Below are positions 7,813-16,789 of a stretch of DNA of 64,000 bases, piece by piece. Within the stretch, counting starts at the first letter, position 1. Every line of letters begins with the position of its first letter. The stretch is from the NCBI GenBank assembly GCA_965199845.1, contig CBDATZ010000009.1, positions 48,701 through 112,700 on the forward strand, in the 5' to 3' direction. The notes under the pieces are model-generated. The model was not told the origin of the DNA. It saw nothing but the letters and a program-made list of their open reading frames with translations, and searched no databases. The position numbers and the translations under genes were made by a program. This DNA is from Ilyomonas sp965199845. Its GTDB lineage: Bacteria > Bacteroidota > Bacteroidia > Chitinophagales > Chitinophagaceae.

Positions 7813-9564
7813 TTATACAAGCGCCGATTGTCCGCTTATTACATTATCAATTGTCATTTCACTATTATTTTCTTCCAGGTCAAAATCCTGATTTACTGGT
7901 TTCTTTTCGAGTAAAAATGAGCCAATTACCAGCGCATCAAACGGCGATGTCCAGAAACATTCGATAGCATCGCGTGGCGTACAAACAATGGGTTCGCCAC
8001 GGGTATTAAAAGATGTATTTACCAAAACCGGAACGCCGGTAAGCTTTTTAAATTCAGTCAGCAATTCATAATATAACGGATGTTGCTGCTCATTTATCGT
8101 TTGAATGCGTGCGGTTCCATCAACATGTCTTACAGCAGGAATTGCATCCGCTTTATCTAGCTGTACATTATACACAAACAACATAAACGGAGAATATTGT
8201 GCGTTCTCAAACCATTGCGGCGCGTCTTCTTCACGCACAACCGGAGCTACCGGCCGAAAATCTTCCCGGTCTTTTATGTCGTTCAGTTTCGCCTGCATAT
8301 TTTGATTGACAGGTGATGCTAAAATAGAACGGCTTCCTAAAGATCTCGGACCAAATTCCATCCTGCCTTGATACCAGCCGATGATTTTATCTTGCGCTAA
8401 TATTTCGGCAGTTTCTTTGGCTATATCATCCATTTGCCGGTAGGGAACTTTTGTCCATTTTAAAAACTTTTCTATTTCTTTATCGGTGTACTCCGGTCCC
8501 CAATAACAATGATTCATGACAAACAATTTTTCATCATTGTTTCGTTGCTGCGCATCTACCCAAAGTGCAGCGCCCAACGCTGTTCCATCATCGCCCGAAG
8601 CTGGCTGAACCCAGATATTTTTAAACGGAGAATGATCGCGGATTACCGCATTTGCCACACAATTTAAAGCCACACCTCCAGCTAAGCAAAGATTTTCTTC
8701 ACCCGTTTCTTTATGTAGCCAATTGGCTAATTTTAAAACCGTTTCTTCCAATACTTTTTGTAAGGAATGAGCGATATTAAAATGCTTTTCACCAAACTCT
8801 TCGTTGCGCAAACGCTTAGATCCAAAACGTTCTTCCAAACGATAGTCATCTATTGTGTACACGCCGTTATTTTCAACATGAATCATATTGCGGAATTCAT
8901 CCAAATAAACCGGCTTGCCATAAGAAGCAAGCGCCATCACTTTATACTCATCTGACGAATGTAAAAAACCAAGATATGTTGTTACCGCTTCATACAATAA
9001 ACCAAGCGAATGCGGAATCATTACCTCACCAATTTTAGTGAGTTGATTGCCTTCACCTTTGTAATATGAAGTGCTCACTTCTTCTCCTCTTCCATCAACT
9101 GTCATCACAGCCGCAGACGTATAAGGTGAACACAAATAAGCGCTGGCAGCATGAGCCAAATGGTGATTTACAAAATGCCATTTTTGAGGTTCAGCTTTAG
9201 CGCCAACAAAACGTTTTTGCAAATGATGCGGATAACCATCTACCAACATGGAAGGTGCTTGTTCTATATAAGATTTGAACAAATTATCCCACTCGCCATA
9301 GATCGTTGTACCATTATTTTTATTGATTAAAACAGGATCGAAAGAGTAAGCAAAATGATCAACCTCTGAAAGATGAATGCCAGCTACACTTAAGCAATAA
9401 TCTATCGCATGATATGGCAGTTCCCAGCTTGAAAACGGAACTGGTCTTTTGCCATGTTTAATATGTGTAAAACGTTCTTCTTCCGTTGCCGCAAGTAAAA
9501 TACCGTCTTTAATAATGCAGGCAGCACTATCGTGAAATACGGCATTGATACCAATTGTGTACAT
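7813..9564 (-). CDS. carbamoyltransferase, NodU/CmcH family
   Basis: A 583-residue enzyme that moves a carbamoyl group from carbamoyl phosphate, via a carbamoyl-adenylate, onto a hydroxyl of a sugar or other metabolite. The N-terminus (MYTIGINAVFHDSAACII) starts the Kae1-like ASKHA fold. HHLAHAASAY (about 134-143) is the metal-binding His motif, and VDGRGEE and LAGGVALNCVAN follow. The C-terminal domain has the signature GRMEFGPRSLGSRSILASP (about 398-416). Length and domain order are normal for NodU, TobZ and CmcH. First gene of an operon with GT2, GT9 and the acidic protein, so the acceptor is most likely a sugar of a surface glycan. Starts at the only sensible ATG. Confidence 0.93.
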   Translation of the reverse strand: MYTIGINAVFHDSAACIIKDGILLAATEEERFTHIKHGKRPVPFSSWELPYHAIDYCLSVAGIHLSEVDHFAYSFDPVLINKNNGTTIYGEWDNLFKSYIEQAPSMLVDGYPHHLQKRFVGAKAEPQKWHFVNHHLAHAASAYLCSPYTSAAVMTVDGRGEEVSTSYYKGEGNQLTKIGEVMIPHSLGLLYEAVTTYLGFLHSSDEYKVMALASYGKPVYLDEFRNMIHVENNGVYTIDDYRLEERFGSKRLRNEEFGEKHFNIAHSLQKVLEETVLKLANWLHKETGEENLCLAGGVALNCVANAVIRDHSPFKNIWVQPASGDDGTALGAALWVDAQQRNNDEKLFVMNHCYWGPEYTDKEIEKFLKWTKVPYRQMDDIAKETAEILAQDKIIGWYQGRMEFGPRSLGSRSILASPVNQNMQAKLNDIKDREDFRPVAPVVREEDAPQWFENAQYSPFMLFVYNVQLDKADAIPAVRHVDGTARIQTINEQQHPLYYELLTEFKKLTGVPVLVNTSFNTRGEPIVCTPRDAIECFWTSPFDALVIGSFLLEKKPVNQDFDLEENNSEMTIDNVISGQSALV

Positions 9565-9911
9565 GAAATGGTGTTTAAAATAGTGAGTAATTATGATGAG
9601 AGAAAATGTAAATCAACTTCATTACAATAATGAAGCACTCATGTTTTCCCGGTTGCATTTTTATAAAGAACTCTTTGCAAACAAATAACAAACCACTCTT
9701 CCAAATTTTTTAGTAAAAAAACGAAAACGGATGGTTTCAAAACCATTTGGTGCTGGTACACATCTATATAAATATGATGTTCAACAAAAAGAATGTTTTG
9801 GGCTATATGAGATTACTGATATGTTCATGTAGAAACGCTTCTACGAAAAAAAATGCGCGTTCTTACTAAGTATTTAATATGCTGAACTTTATTGCTTTGG
9901 CACCATTTTAA
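9565..9911. other. intergenic region between the divergent glycan operons
   Basis: Both operons must start here, but no good TAnnTTTG box was found on either strand. It holds a candidate degraded small gene (9593-9832), the inverted repeat ATGGTTT-CA-AAACCAT inside it (from 9731), and a 6 bp hairpin GTAGAA/TTCTAC at 9829-9844 followed by eight A residues. Confidence 0.5.
9593..9832 (+). pseudogene. possible small gene with one in-frame stop
   Basis: One frame runs from ATG 9593 to TAG 9832 (80 codons) interrupted only by TAA at 9686-9688. The first part reads MMRENVNQLHYNNEALMFSR and on to FANK. After the stop the frame continues QTTLPNFLVKKRKRMVSKPF, then GAGTHLYKYDVQQ and CFGLYEITDMFM, with a second ATG at 9731. 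Composition looks protein-like, but no family is recognised. It could be a broken gene, two tiny genes, or chance. Confidence 0.3.
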
Positions 9912-10937
9912 ATGGCATATCGGCACATTGCGCAAGCAAGCACACCTATGAATAATAACCGGCTCAAAGTTTTTACGTGGCATATCCACGGTACGTACTT
10001 ATATTATCTGTCGCAAGGCAATTACGATATTTTTATTCCGGTAAATAATGGAAAGACAGAAGGCTATTATGGTCGCGGAGAAACGTTTCCTTTTGGTGAC
10101 AATGTAATTGAAATTAATGCGGAAGATGTAAAGAATACAAGTTTCGATTGCATCTTGTTTCAAACAAATAAGAACTACTTGTTTGACCAATATGAAATTT
10201 TATCAGACGAACAACGCAAACTGCCGAGTATTTATGTTGAACACGATACGCCACCCAAATCTGCTACAGAACAGAAGCACGTTATCACCGATGCTAATGT
10301 AATAATGGTTCACGTTACCAACTTCAATAAATTAATGTGGAATAACGATGAATCTAACATTATAAAAGTAATTGATCACGGCATTATACTTCCGCCGCAT
10401 ACCTATACCGGCGACTTACAAAAAGGTGTAGTTATTGTAAATCATCTTCATCAGCGTGGCAGAAAATTAGGCGCTGATATTTTTGAAAAAGTTAGTCAGC
10501 ATGTTCCGCTCGATTTAATTGGGATGGGAACAAAAGAATATGGCGGGCTGGGAGAAGTTCTTCATCCGCAAATGCCGCAGTTCATTAGCCAATATCGTTT
10601 TTGTTTTAACCCGATAAGATGGACAAGTTTAGGTTTAGCTGTGCTGGAAGCGATGGGCGCTGGCTTGCCGGTTGTGGCTTTGGCAACAACAGAATACGTT
10701 ACAGTAATTAAAGACGGCGTGAATGGTTTTATTCACACAGATGTTGATTACCTGATTGAGAAAATGCAAGCTCTTTTAGAAGATAAAATGCTGGCAACTA
10801 CGTTAGGAAATGAAGCCAGGAAAACAATTGAACACCGATTTAATATTAGCCGATTTATAAACGAATGGGAACAAGTATTTCAGCTTGCCATACAAAACAA
10901 AAAACTAACCTGTGAAGAAAAAAATAGCATTTATTAG
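9912..10937 (+). CDS. glycosyltransferase, GT-B fold (GT4-like)
   Basis: Up to 341 residues. The true start may be the ATG at 9948 (MNNNRLKVFTWHIHGTYLYY), because the residues before it look non-conserved; the first ATG is given. The N-terminal half has few conserved motifs. The C-terminal half has the GT-B donor-site pattern: FCFNPIRWTSLGLAVLEAMG (about 224-243, with an E before the AMGAGLPVVA helix), then GVNGFIHTDVDYLIEKM. It lacks a clear EX7E motif, so it is a divergent GT4/GT1-type enzyme. First gene of the rightward operon; its stop overlaps the next gene by 26 bases. Donor and acceptor unknown. Confidence 0.75.
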   Translation: MAYRHIAQASTPMNNNRLKVFTWHIHGTYLYYLSQGNYDIFIPVNNGKTEGYYGRGETFPFGDNVIEINAEDVKNTSFDCILFQTNKNYLFDQYEILSDEQRKLPSIYVEHDTPPKSATEQKHVITDANVIMVHVTNFNKLMWNNDESNIIKVIDHGIILPPHTYTGDLQKGVVIVNHLHQRGRKLGADIFEKVSQHVPLDLIGMGTKEYGGLGEVLHPQMPQFISQYRFCFNPIRWTSLGLAVLEAMGAGLPVVALATTEYVTVIKDGVNGFIHTDVDYLIEKMQALLEDKMLATTLGNEARKTIEHRFNISRFINEWEQVFQLAIQNKKLTCEEKNSIY

Positions 10938-12252
10938 TGAACATGCTTCACCATTAGCCACGCTGGGTGGCACCGACAGCGGCGGGCAAAATGTTTACGT
11001 TGCCGAACTGCCTAAACACTTAGTAATTCTGGGTTATGAGATTGATATTTTTACAAGAAAAGAAAGTAGTATCAATACAATTGTAAACTGGCTTCCGGGC
11101 ATTCGTGTTATTCATGTAAAAGCCGGTCCGGAAACCGTAATTGCCAAAGAAGAAATCTTAGGTTTTATGGATGAATTTGCCGATAATATGTCGGCGTTTA
11201 TTACCCAAAACAAAATTTGTTATGAAGTGATACATGCTAACTTTTTTATGTCGGCAATGGTAGCAGCCATCATCAAAAAAAGATTCCGAATTCCTTATAC
11301 AGTTACGTTTCATGCGTTGGGTTTGGTTCGGCAAATTCACCAGAAAGAAATGGATAAATTTCCGGTAAGCCGTATTGCTATTGAAAAAGCAATTGTTCAG
11401 GATGCCGATTATATAATCGCTGAATGTCCGCAGGACAGAGACGATTTGTTACAACATTACGGCGCTGATAAAAACAAGATTACAATCATCCCTTGCGGCT
11501 TTAGCAATAAAGAATTTTACCCGATAGAAAAAGCAAAGGCAAGAAAAATTTTGAACCTTCCGCAGCACGAAAAAATCTTGCTCCAGCTTGGCAGAATGGT
11601 TCCCCGAAAAGGCGTTGATAATGTCATAAAAGCGATAGGTAAAATAAAGAGTTCTTTAGAATCGGTACACCTGATTATTGTTGGCGGCGATGCCGATAAA
11701 CCAGACCCGAAACTGACGCCCGAAATTGCAAGATTATTTGATATTGCAAAGAAAGCAAACGTGCAAACTAAAATTACATTCGTTGGCAGAAAAACCCGCG
11801 ATGTATTGAAGTATTATTATGCAGCGGCAGATTTATTTATTACCACTCCGTGGTACGAACCGTTTGGCATTACACCATTAGAAGCAATGGCTTGCGGAAC
11901 ACCTGTAATCGGTGCAAACGTAGGTGGTATAAAATTTAGTGTTGCCGATGGCAAAACCGGTTTTCTGGTACCACCAAATAATCCTGAAGCATTGGCCGAA
12001 AAAATAGAGCAGGCATTGAGTTGTGCAAAAACATTGGCTGATATGAGTGAGAATTGCATTCAGCGCGTAAACCAAATGTTTACCTGGAAGTATGTGGCAG
12101 ATTGTTGCGATGTTTTATATAATAAAATGATTTCGCGCAAACAGGCAAACAAAGCCGCATTAATCAGCTTTATTAAGAATGATTACTTTCCTTTACGAAA
12201 TACAGAACAGGTGGTTCACAAACCGTTGTTTGCTACTTTTGTTTCTGATTAA
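10912..12252 (+). CDS. glycosyltransferase family 4 (sucrose-phosphate-synthase/MshA-like)
   Basis: A 446-residue GT-B enzyme. The N-terminal loop GGTDSGGQNVYVAEL (about residues 19-33) is the glycine-rich motif of the MshA and sucrose-phosphate synthase group. LGRMVPRKGVDNVIKAI (about 223) opens the donor domain, and EPFGITPLEAMACGTPVIG (about 310) gives the EX7E catalytic pattern. The start codon is GTG at 10912, inside the end of the preceding gene; no closer ATG exists and the N-terminus is canonical, so the overlap is real. Retaining transferase, probably cytoplasmic or peripheral. The nearest named relatives use UDP-sugars, but the product here is probably a surface glycan. Confidence 0.88.
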   Translation: MKKKIAFISEHASPLATLGGTDSGGQNVYVAELPKHLVILGYEIDIFTRKESSINTIVNWLPGIRVIHVKAGPETVIAKEEILGFMDEFADNMSAFITQNKICYEVIHANFFMSAMVAAIIKKRFRIPYTVTFHALGLVRQIHQKEMDKFPVSRIAIEKAIVQDADYIIAECPQDRDDLLQHYGADKNKITIIPCGFSNKEFYPIEKAKARKILNLPQHEKILLQLGRMVPRKGVDNVIKAIGKIKSSLESVHLIIVGGDADKPDPKLTPEIARLFDIAKKANVQTKITFVGRKTRDVLKYYYAAADLFITTPWYEPFGITPLEAMACGTPVIGANVGGIKFSVADGKTGFLVPPNNPEALAEKIEQALSCAKTLADMSENCIQRVNQMFTWKYVADCCDVLYNKMISRKQANKAALISFIKNDYFPLRNTEQVVHKPLFATFVSD

Positions 12253-12258
12253 TGATGA

Positions 12259-12816
12259 ATGAACAAAGCAATATTTATTGATAAAGATGGTACGCTGATA
12301 CCTGATATTCCTTACAATGTAAATCCGGATTTAATAACACTGTCAAATACTGCAATTCCGGCGCTTATGTTATTACAGCAACATAATTTTTTACTGATTG
12401 TTATTTCCAATCAAAGTGGTGTAGCGCGTGGTTATTTTACCGAAAAAGATTTGAAACCGGTAAGCGAAAAGATAAGAAGTTTGTTAGCAACAGAAGGCAT
12501 TAAAATAGATGGATTTTATTATTGTCCGCATCATAAAGATGGAACGATAAAAGAATACAGCATTGATTGTGATTGCCGAAAACCCAAGCCTGGCTTGATT
12601 TTGAAAGCCGTAGCAGATTTTTTGGTTGATGTAACACAATCGTGGATGATTGGTGATATTCTGAATGATGCGGAAGCCGGGAAATCTGCCGGATGCCAAA
12701 CTATTTTAATAACCAACGGCAACGAAACAGAATGGATAATGAATGAAAAAAGACAACCCGATTATACAGCAAATAACCTGTTGGAAGCGGCAAAGATTAT
12801 TGTAGAAAATTCATGA
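12259..12816 (+). CDS. gmhB: HAD phosphatase, D-glycero-D-manno-heptose-1,7-bisphosphate 7-phosphatase type
   Basis: A 185-residue HAD phosphatase of the GmhB/histidinol-phosphatase group. AIFIDKDGTL (residues 4-13) carries the nucleophile and acid Asp residues; VISNQSGVARGYF (about 49) is motif II. CPHHKDG and CDCRKPKPGL (about 93-115) give the Cys/His zinc loop that marks GmhB, and MIGDILNDAEAG (about 132) is motif IV. In the ADP-heptose pathway it removes the C7 phosphate of heptose bisphosphate. With a GT9 gene overlapping its stop by 4 bases, a heptose-type sugar in the glycan is a fair inference. gmhA and hldE are not in the window. Confidence 0.85.
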   Translation: MNKAIFIDKDGTLIPDIPYNVNPDLITLSNTAIPALMLLQQHNFLLIVISNQSGVARGYFTEKDLKPVSEKIRSLLATEGIKIDGFYYCPHHKDGTIKEYSIDCDCRKPKPGLILKAVADFLVDVTQSWMIGDILNDAEAGKSAGCQTILITNGNETEWIMNEKRQPDYTANNLLEAAKIIVENS

Positions 12817-13904
12817 ACGGCACAAAGAATTTGCGGCTGAAAAATATATTGTGTATCCGCGCAGATAATATGGGTGACATTTTGATGTCAACACCGGCAT
12901 TGCGTGCATTAAAAGAAACGTACGATTGTAAAATCACAATTCTTACATCGTCTATGGGCAGTTTAATAACGCCTTTTATACCACAAATAGACGATACTAT
13001 TGTTGCCGATGTTCCCTGGATAAAAACAAACAAACCCATTGATGAAATTGAGTTTGTTCATTTGGTTCAAAATGTTGCCAGCCGTGCATTTGATGCGGCA
13101 ATTATTTTTACTGTTTATAGTCAAAATCCTTTGCCGGCTGCTATGTTGGCTTTCTTATCCGGCATAACGATTCGTGTTGCGTATTGTCGTGAAAATCCAT
13201 ATCAGCTTCTCACGCATTGGATACCGGACGAAGAACCTTATCATTTTATTCAACATCAGGTGGAACGCGATGTAAAACTTGTTGCTTCAATACAAGCTCA
13301 TTCATCTTCCAAACAACTTTCCATTTCCTATCATCAAAAAATAAAAGAAACCGTTTTACACAAACTGAAAAACATCGGTATTAATGAAGAAAAACCATTC
13401 CTTATTTTTCATCCCGGCGTAAGCGAAGAAAAGCGTAAATATCCATCTCACCTTTGGATAGAAGCTGGTAAACATTGTTTGCAAAATGGTATAGAGCAAA
13501 TCATCATTACAGGTTCGGAAGCTGAGAAACAATTGGTAAATGAAATGCAAGCTGGTATTGGAAAACATTGTTTTTCAACTGCCGGATTTTTTTCTGTTGA
13601 AGAACTTATTGCAGTGATTGATTTATCACAACTTCTTATTTCTGTAAATACCGGTACGGTTCATATTGCAGCAGCTTTGCAAAAGCCGGTTGTTGTATTG
13701 TATGCACTTTCCAATCCGCAACACACGCCCTGGCAAACGCCTTGTAAAGTGTTATATTATTCGGTGCTTGAACCTTTACAAAGTAAGAACCAGGTTGTAA
13801 ATTATGTAAGCGAAAACATCATGCAAAAAAACGTCGCTTATCCGTCACCAAAAGAAGTTTTCGAAGCCATTCAATCTGTATTGAACAATACAAAATCTTC
13901 TTAG
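12813..13904 (+). CDS. glycosyltransferase family 9 (heptosyltransferase-like)
   Basis: A 363-residue GT-B transferase, last gene of the rightward glycan operon. ILCIRADNMGDILMSTPALR (about 12-31) has the GD dyad of the ADP-heptose transferase N-domain. FHPGVSEEKRKYPSHLW (about 200) and VNTGTVHIAAALQKPVVVLY (about 276-295) form the donor site. It is only distantly like the GT9 at 5788-6834, so the two probably act on different linkages. Its ATG overlaps the GmhB stop. Its TAG shares the sequence TTAG with the stop of the convergent TPR gene, leaving no intergenic space. Confidence 0.87.
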   Translation: MNGTKNLRLKNILCIRADNMGDILMSTPALRALKETYDCKITILTSSMGSLITPFIPQIDDTIVADVPWIKTNKPIDEIEFVHLVQNVASRAFDAAIIFTVYSQNPLPAAMLAFLSGITIRVAYCRENPYQLLTHWIPDEEPYHFIQHQVERDVKLVASIQAHSSSKQLSISYHQKIKETVLHKLKNIGINEEKPFLIFHPGVSEEKRKYPSHLWIEAGKHCLQNGIEQIIITGSEAEKQLVNEMQAGIGKHCFSTAGFFSVEELIAVIDLSQLLISVNTGTVHIAAALQKPVVVLYALSNPQHTPWQTPCKVLYYSVLEPLQSKNQVVNYVSENIMQKNVAYPSPKEVFEAIQSVLNNTKSS

Positions 13905-14212
13905 TAAACCAAATCTTCATAAGCACTTTGCAACTCATTATACGCATGATTATCTTTGGCTTCCTTCGCTATTTTCATTCCTTTTTCATACCATTCAATA
14001 GCAGCTTTTGTTTCACCATTTCGTTCTAATAATTTGGCTAAATGATAATACGAACCAATATAATCAGGCGAATCGGTAAGAATGTTTATAAATAACTGTT
14101 TGGCTTCTTCGTCAGACTCTTCTTTTATAAATTCTAAAGCCAGCGCATGACGCAAAAAATTGTCTTTTGGCGAAGCTTGCAACATTTCCTGTATTCTTTC
14201 AATACGATTCAT
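13901..14212 (-). CDS. small TPR protein
   Basis: A 103-residue soluble protein made of about two and a half TPR-like helical pairs: residues 19-50 (LRHALALEFIKEESDEEAKQ) and 51-85 (YYHLAKLLERNGETKAAIEW). No signal peptide. TPR proteins are binding scaffolds, but the partner is not evident. It does not belong to the glycan operon because it is convergent to it. A promoter at 14217-14250 puts the -7 box only four bases before the ATG, so the mRNA may be leaderless. Confidence 0.8.
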   Translation of the reverse strand: MNRIERIQEMLQASPKDNFLRHALALEFIKEESDEEAKQLFINILTDSPDYIGSYYHLAKLLERNGETKAAIEWYEKGMKIAKEAKDNHAYNELQSAYEDLVY

Positions 14213-14216
14213 TTAT

Positions 14217-14250
14217 CAAAAGTAAAACACAATTGTAAGCGATAAGCAAA
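14217..14250 (-). promoter_or_regulatory. promoter of the small TPR gene, possibly leaderless
   Basis: On the minus strand: TTTG (14250-14247), 22 bases, TACTTTTG (14224-14217), then only ATAA before the ATG at 14212. Confidence 0.5.
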
Positions 14251-14300
14251 TGCTTGTTTTGTAGCATTTAATTTGCTTATTGGGAAGCAGAAGCTTTTGT

Positions 14301-14837
14301 ATGAAAAGAACTTTTTTCAGCCTCATTCTATTACTTTCTTTTGTTTTTTCAATGGCGCAGGAAGGCAATCCGGAACAGCAGGAAGCCATGCAAAAGCTGC
14401 GTTGGATGATAGGAAACTGGGCAGGAAGCAGCATTGTAAATATTGGCGATCAAAAGCAACTTACCAATATCCGGGAATCGATACAATCCGGGTTAGACGG
14501 AACGATTTTAACGATCAATGTAATTGCAACTGATAAGGATTCAAACACACGTCGCCAGTTGCTGGCTTACACTTCTTTTTCTGTTATTTCATACGATTTA
14601 AAAAACAAATCTTATCGCTGGACAAGCTGGCGAAACAGTGAAAAATATTATGATGAATATTCTTTTTCTGTTGACAATAATTCTTTTGAATACATATCGA
14701 ATGAGAACGGGGGCAAAGTTCGTTATAAAGCAAAATTGGGAAGCGATGGTGAGTTTTTGGAAACGGGAGAATATTCAAAAGACGGATCTTCGTGGGGTGA
14801 ATTTATTACGATGAAACTGCGAAAAAGCAGGCGATAA
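14301..14837 (+). CDS. secreted DUF1579-like protein
   Basis: A 178-residue protein with a clear signal peptide (MKRTFFSLILLLSFVFSMAQ, cleavage about residue 18-20). The ATG at 14301 is chosen over an upstream TTG because the signal sequence starts there. The mature part opens with LRWMIGNWAGSS, the tryptophan-glycine motif shared by DUF1579 and other lipocalin-like beta-barrel proteins, then alternates beta strands (ITINVIATDKD, YRWTSWRNSEKYYDEYSF). Probably a small periplasmic ligand-binding barrel; the ligand is unknown. It stands alone and is convergent with dinB. Confidence 0.65.
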   Translation: MKRTFFSLILLLSFVFSMAQEGNPEQQEAMQKLRWMIGNWAGSSIVNIGDQKQLTNIRESIQSGLDGTILTINVIATDKDSNTRRQLLAYTSFSVISYDLKNKSYRWTSWRNSEKYYDEYSFSVDNNSFEYISNENGGKVRYKAKLGSDGEFLETGEYSKDGSSWGEFITMKLRKSRR

Positions 14838-14846
14838 AAGTTTGTA

Positions 14847-16010
14847 TTATGTCTGTTTTCCTTTTACTGAACGACCTTTCTGCAGCGAAGGATTTCCATA
14901 CTTGTTTTTTACAGAATCAATCGCTTTATACAAGTTGTTTTTCTTCTCCGCATCTGTAAACAAATTGCCTTGCATCGCCTGCGAAGACAAATCGCTGAGC
15001 CGCACTCCTATCAAACGAACTTGTCGTTTATCATTATATAACAAATGAAACAATTGCTTGGCAACCGGTATCATTTCATCATCTGAAAATGTATTGTTGA
15101 TAGAAGTTTGTTTTGATATGGTTTCAAAATTTGAATACCTGATTTTTACAGTAATACAGCCGGCAAGTTTTTCATCCTGACGTAGTTCGTAAGCAACTTT
15201 TTCCGTCATACGAACAATTTCACTTAACAAAAATTCCTGGTTGGTTGTTGATTCGTGAAATGTATTTTCTGTAGAGATAGATTTTGCTTCGCGCTCATTG
15301 TTCACTTCACCTTCATAAATGCCTTGCGCTTTCAACCATAATTCGGCGCCGTATTTTCCAAATTTTTCTTCCAGTTCTTCCGGCTTAAAATTGAGAATAT
15401 CCCTGATATAATGAATGCCGAACGATTGTAATTGAAAATAAGTTTGCTTGCCAACGCCCGGAATTTTATTAACCGTTAAAGCACCTAGAAATTCCTGCTC
15501 AAAGCCCGGCCGAACAAATAAATAACCATTGGGTTTTGCTTCATCTGTAGCAATTTTGGCCACCAGTTTATTAGCTGCCAATCCAAACGAAATGGGTAAG
15601 CCGGTGTTATCTATGATTTCCTGTCGCAGATTAATTGTCCATTGATAGACATCAAAAAAAGTATCCATTCCAGTCAGGTCAATATAAAATTCGTCAATTG
15701 AAGCTTTTTGATAAAGCGGCGCCCGCAAAGCAATCATATCCGTTACCATTTTAGAAAAGCGGCTGTATCCGCCGTAAGTTCCTTTTATAACCGTTGCCTG
15801 CGGGCAAAGTTGCATGGCTTTCCCCATGGGCATGGCGCTGTGAACACCGAACTTCCGGGCTTCATAACTCGCCGCGGAAACTACTCCGCGCTCACGGCTT
15901 CCGCCAACAATTACCGGTTTTCCTTTGAGTGATGGATTGTTCAGAACCTCAACACTTACAAAAAAAGAATCTAAATCAAAATGAGCAATATATCGTTGCT
16001 GTTCGGGCAT
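14847..16010 (-). CDS. dinB: DNA polymerase IV (Y family)
   Basis: A 387-residue translesion polymerase. FDLDSFFVSVE (residues 9-19) and SIDEFYIDL (about 104-112) supply the metal-binding carboxylates of the palm. VSAASYEARKFGVHSAMP (about 43) is the fingers motif. The helix-hairpin-helix KIPGVGKQTYFQLQSFG is near 175, and the little-finger domain covers about 235-350. QGNLF near residue 357 fits the consensus for binding the beta clamp. Length and order are normal for DinB. No LexA box was recognised upstream. Start ATG gives the standard short N-terminus. Confidence 0.95.
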   Translation of the reverse strand: MPEQQRYIAHFDLDSFFVSVEVLNNPSLKGKPVIVGGSRERGVVSAASYEARKFGVHSAMPMGKAMQLCPQATVIKGTYGGYSRFSKMVTDMIALRAPLYQKASIDEFYIDLTGMDTFFDVYQWTINLRQEIIDNTGLPISFGLAANKLVAKIATDEAKPNGYLFVRPGFEQEFLGALTVNKIPGVGKQTYFQLQSFGIHYIRDILNFKPEELEEKFGKYGAELWLKAQGIYEGEVNNEREAKSISTENTFHESTTNQEFLLSEIVRMTEKVAYELRQDEKLAGCITVKIRYSNFETISKQTSINNTFSDDEMIPVAKQLFHLLYNDKRQVRLIGVRLSDLSSQAMQGNLFTDAEKKNNLYKAIDSVKNKYGNPSLQKGRSVKGKQT

Positions 16011-16111
16011 TTACTGTAAAAAATATGAGACACAATTTAGTAATTTTTATGATGATTTGCTTTCGCTTGTTACCCGATTTTTGTTTCCTGCATTCTTAAC
16101 ATTCATGTTTC

Positions 16112-16142
16112 TTGTCGCTTGTTTCTTCTTATGTTACCTTTG
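16112..16142 (+). promoter_or_regulatory. promoter of grpE-dnaJ
   Basis: TTG (16112-16114), 20 bases, TACCTTTG (16135-16142), about 60 bases before the grpE ATG. This is a full match to the housekeeping Bacteroidota promoter; no CIRCE element was seen. Confidence 0.65.
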
Positions 16143-16211
16143 CCTGCCAAAATTTCCTGTAATACTCATTGGCAGTGATTTTGACCAGTAATAACAAACA
16201 ATTCTGAAATA

Positions 16212-16784
16212 ATGATAGACGAAAAAAACAGGGCCGAAAACAATACCGATACAGCAGAAGCGACAGATTTTAATATAAATACTGACGAAAATGCAGCAGG
16301 CACTACGCATTTGAATGATCCGATAGAAAATGAAGATGAAACGGAGCAGTTAAAAAGCCAGATAGCCGAACAAAAAGATAAATACATCCGCTTGTTAGCC
16401 GAGTTTGAAAACTACAAACGTCGTACTGCAAAAGAACGTATTGAGCTGATTCAGACAGCCGGTAAAGACATTATTGTTTCTCTGTTGGATGTGGTTGATG
16501 ACAGCGACAGAGCAGAAAGACAATTAAAGAACAGCAATGATATTGAGCAGATAAGAGAAGGTATCCAGCTTGTTTTTAATAAGCTGCGCACCACTTTGCA
16601 ACAAAAAGGTTTGAAAGCTATGGACAGTGTGCAAACGGATTTTGATGTGGAAAAACACGAAGCAATAACAGAAATACCGGCGCCAACAAAAGACCAGGTT
16701 GGTAAAGTGCTGGATGAAGTGCAGAAAGGATATTATCTCAACGATAAAATCATTCGTTTTGCTAAAGTAGTGGTTGGTAAATAA
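16212..16784 (+). CDS. grpE: GrpE nucleotide exchange factor
   Basis: A 190-residue cochaperone that releases ADP from DnaK. An acidic, disordered N-terminus (about 50 residues) leads into a long coiled coil (LKSQIAEQKDKYIRLLAEFE, about 56-75), the conserved FENYKRRTAKER (about 74-85), and the C-terminal beta wing (HEAITEIP to KVLDEVQKGYYLNDKIIRFA). Length and order are normal. dnaJ follows after 92 bases, with an inverted-repeat element in between; dnaK is not in the window. Confidence 0.95.
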   Translation: MIDEKNRAENNTDTAEATDFNINTDENAAGTTHLNDPIENEDETEQLKSQIAEQKDKYIRLLAEFENYKRRTAKERIELIQTAGKDIIVSLLDVVDDSDRAERQLKNSNDIEQIREGIQLVFNKLRTTLQQKGLKAMDSVQTDFDVEKHEAITEIPAPTKDQVGKVLDEVQKGYYLNDKIIRFAKVVVGK

Positions 16785-16789
16785 GAAGG

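Noticed and set aside
16011..16211. CIRCE heat-shock operator ahead of grpE
   Set aside because: No TTAGCACTC-N9-GAGTGCTAA inverted repeat is present.
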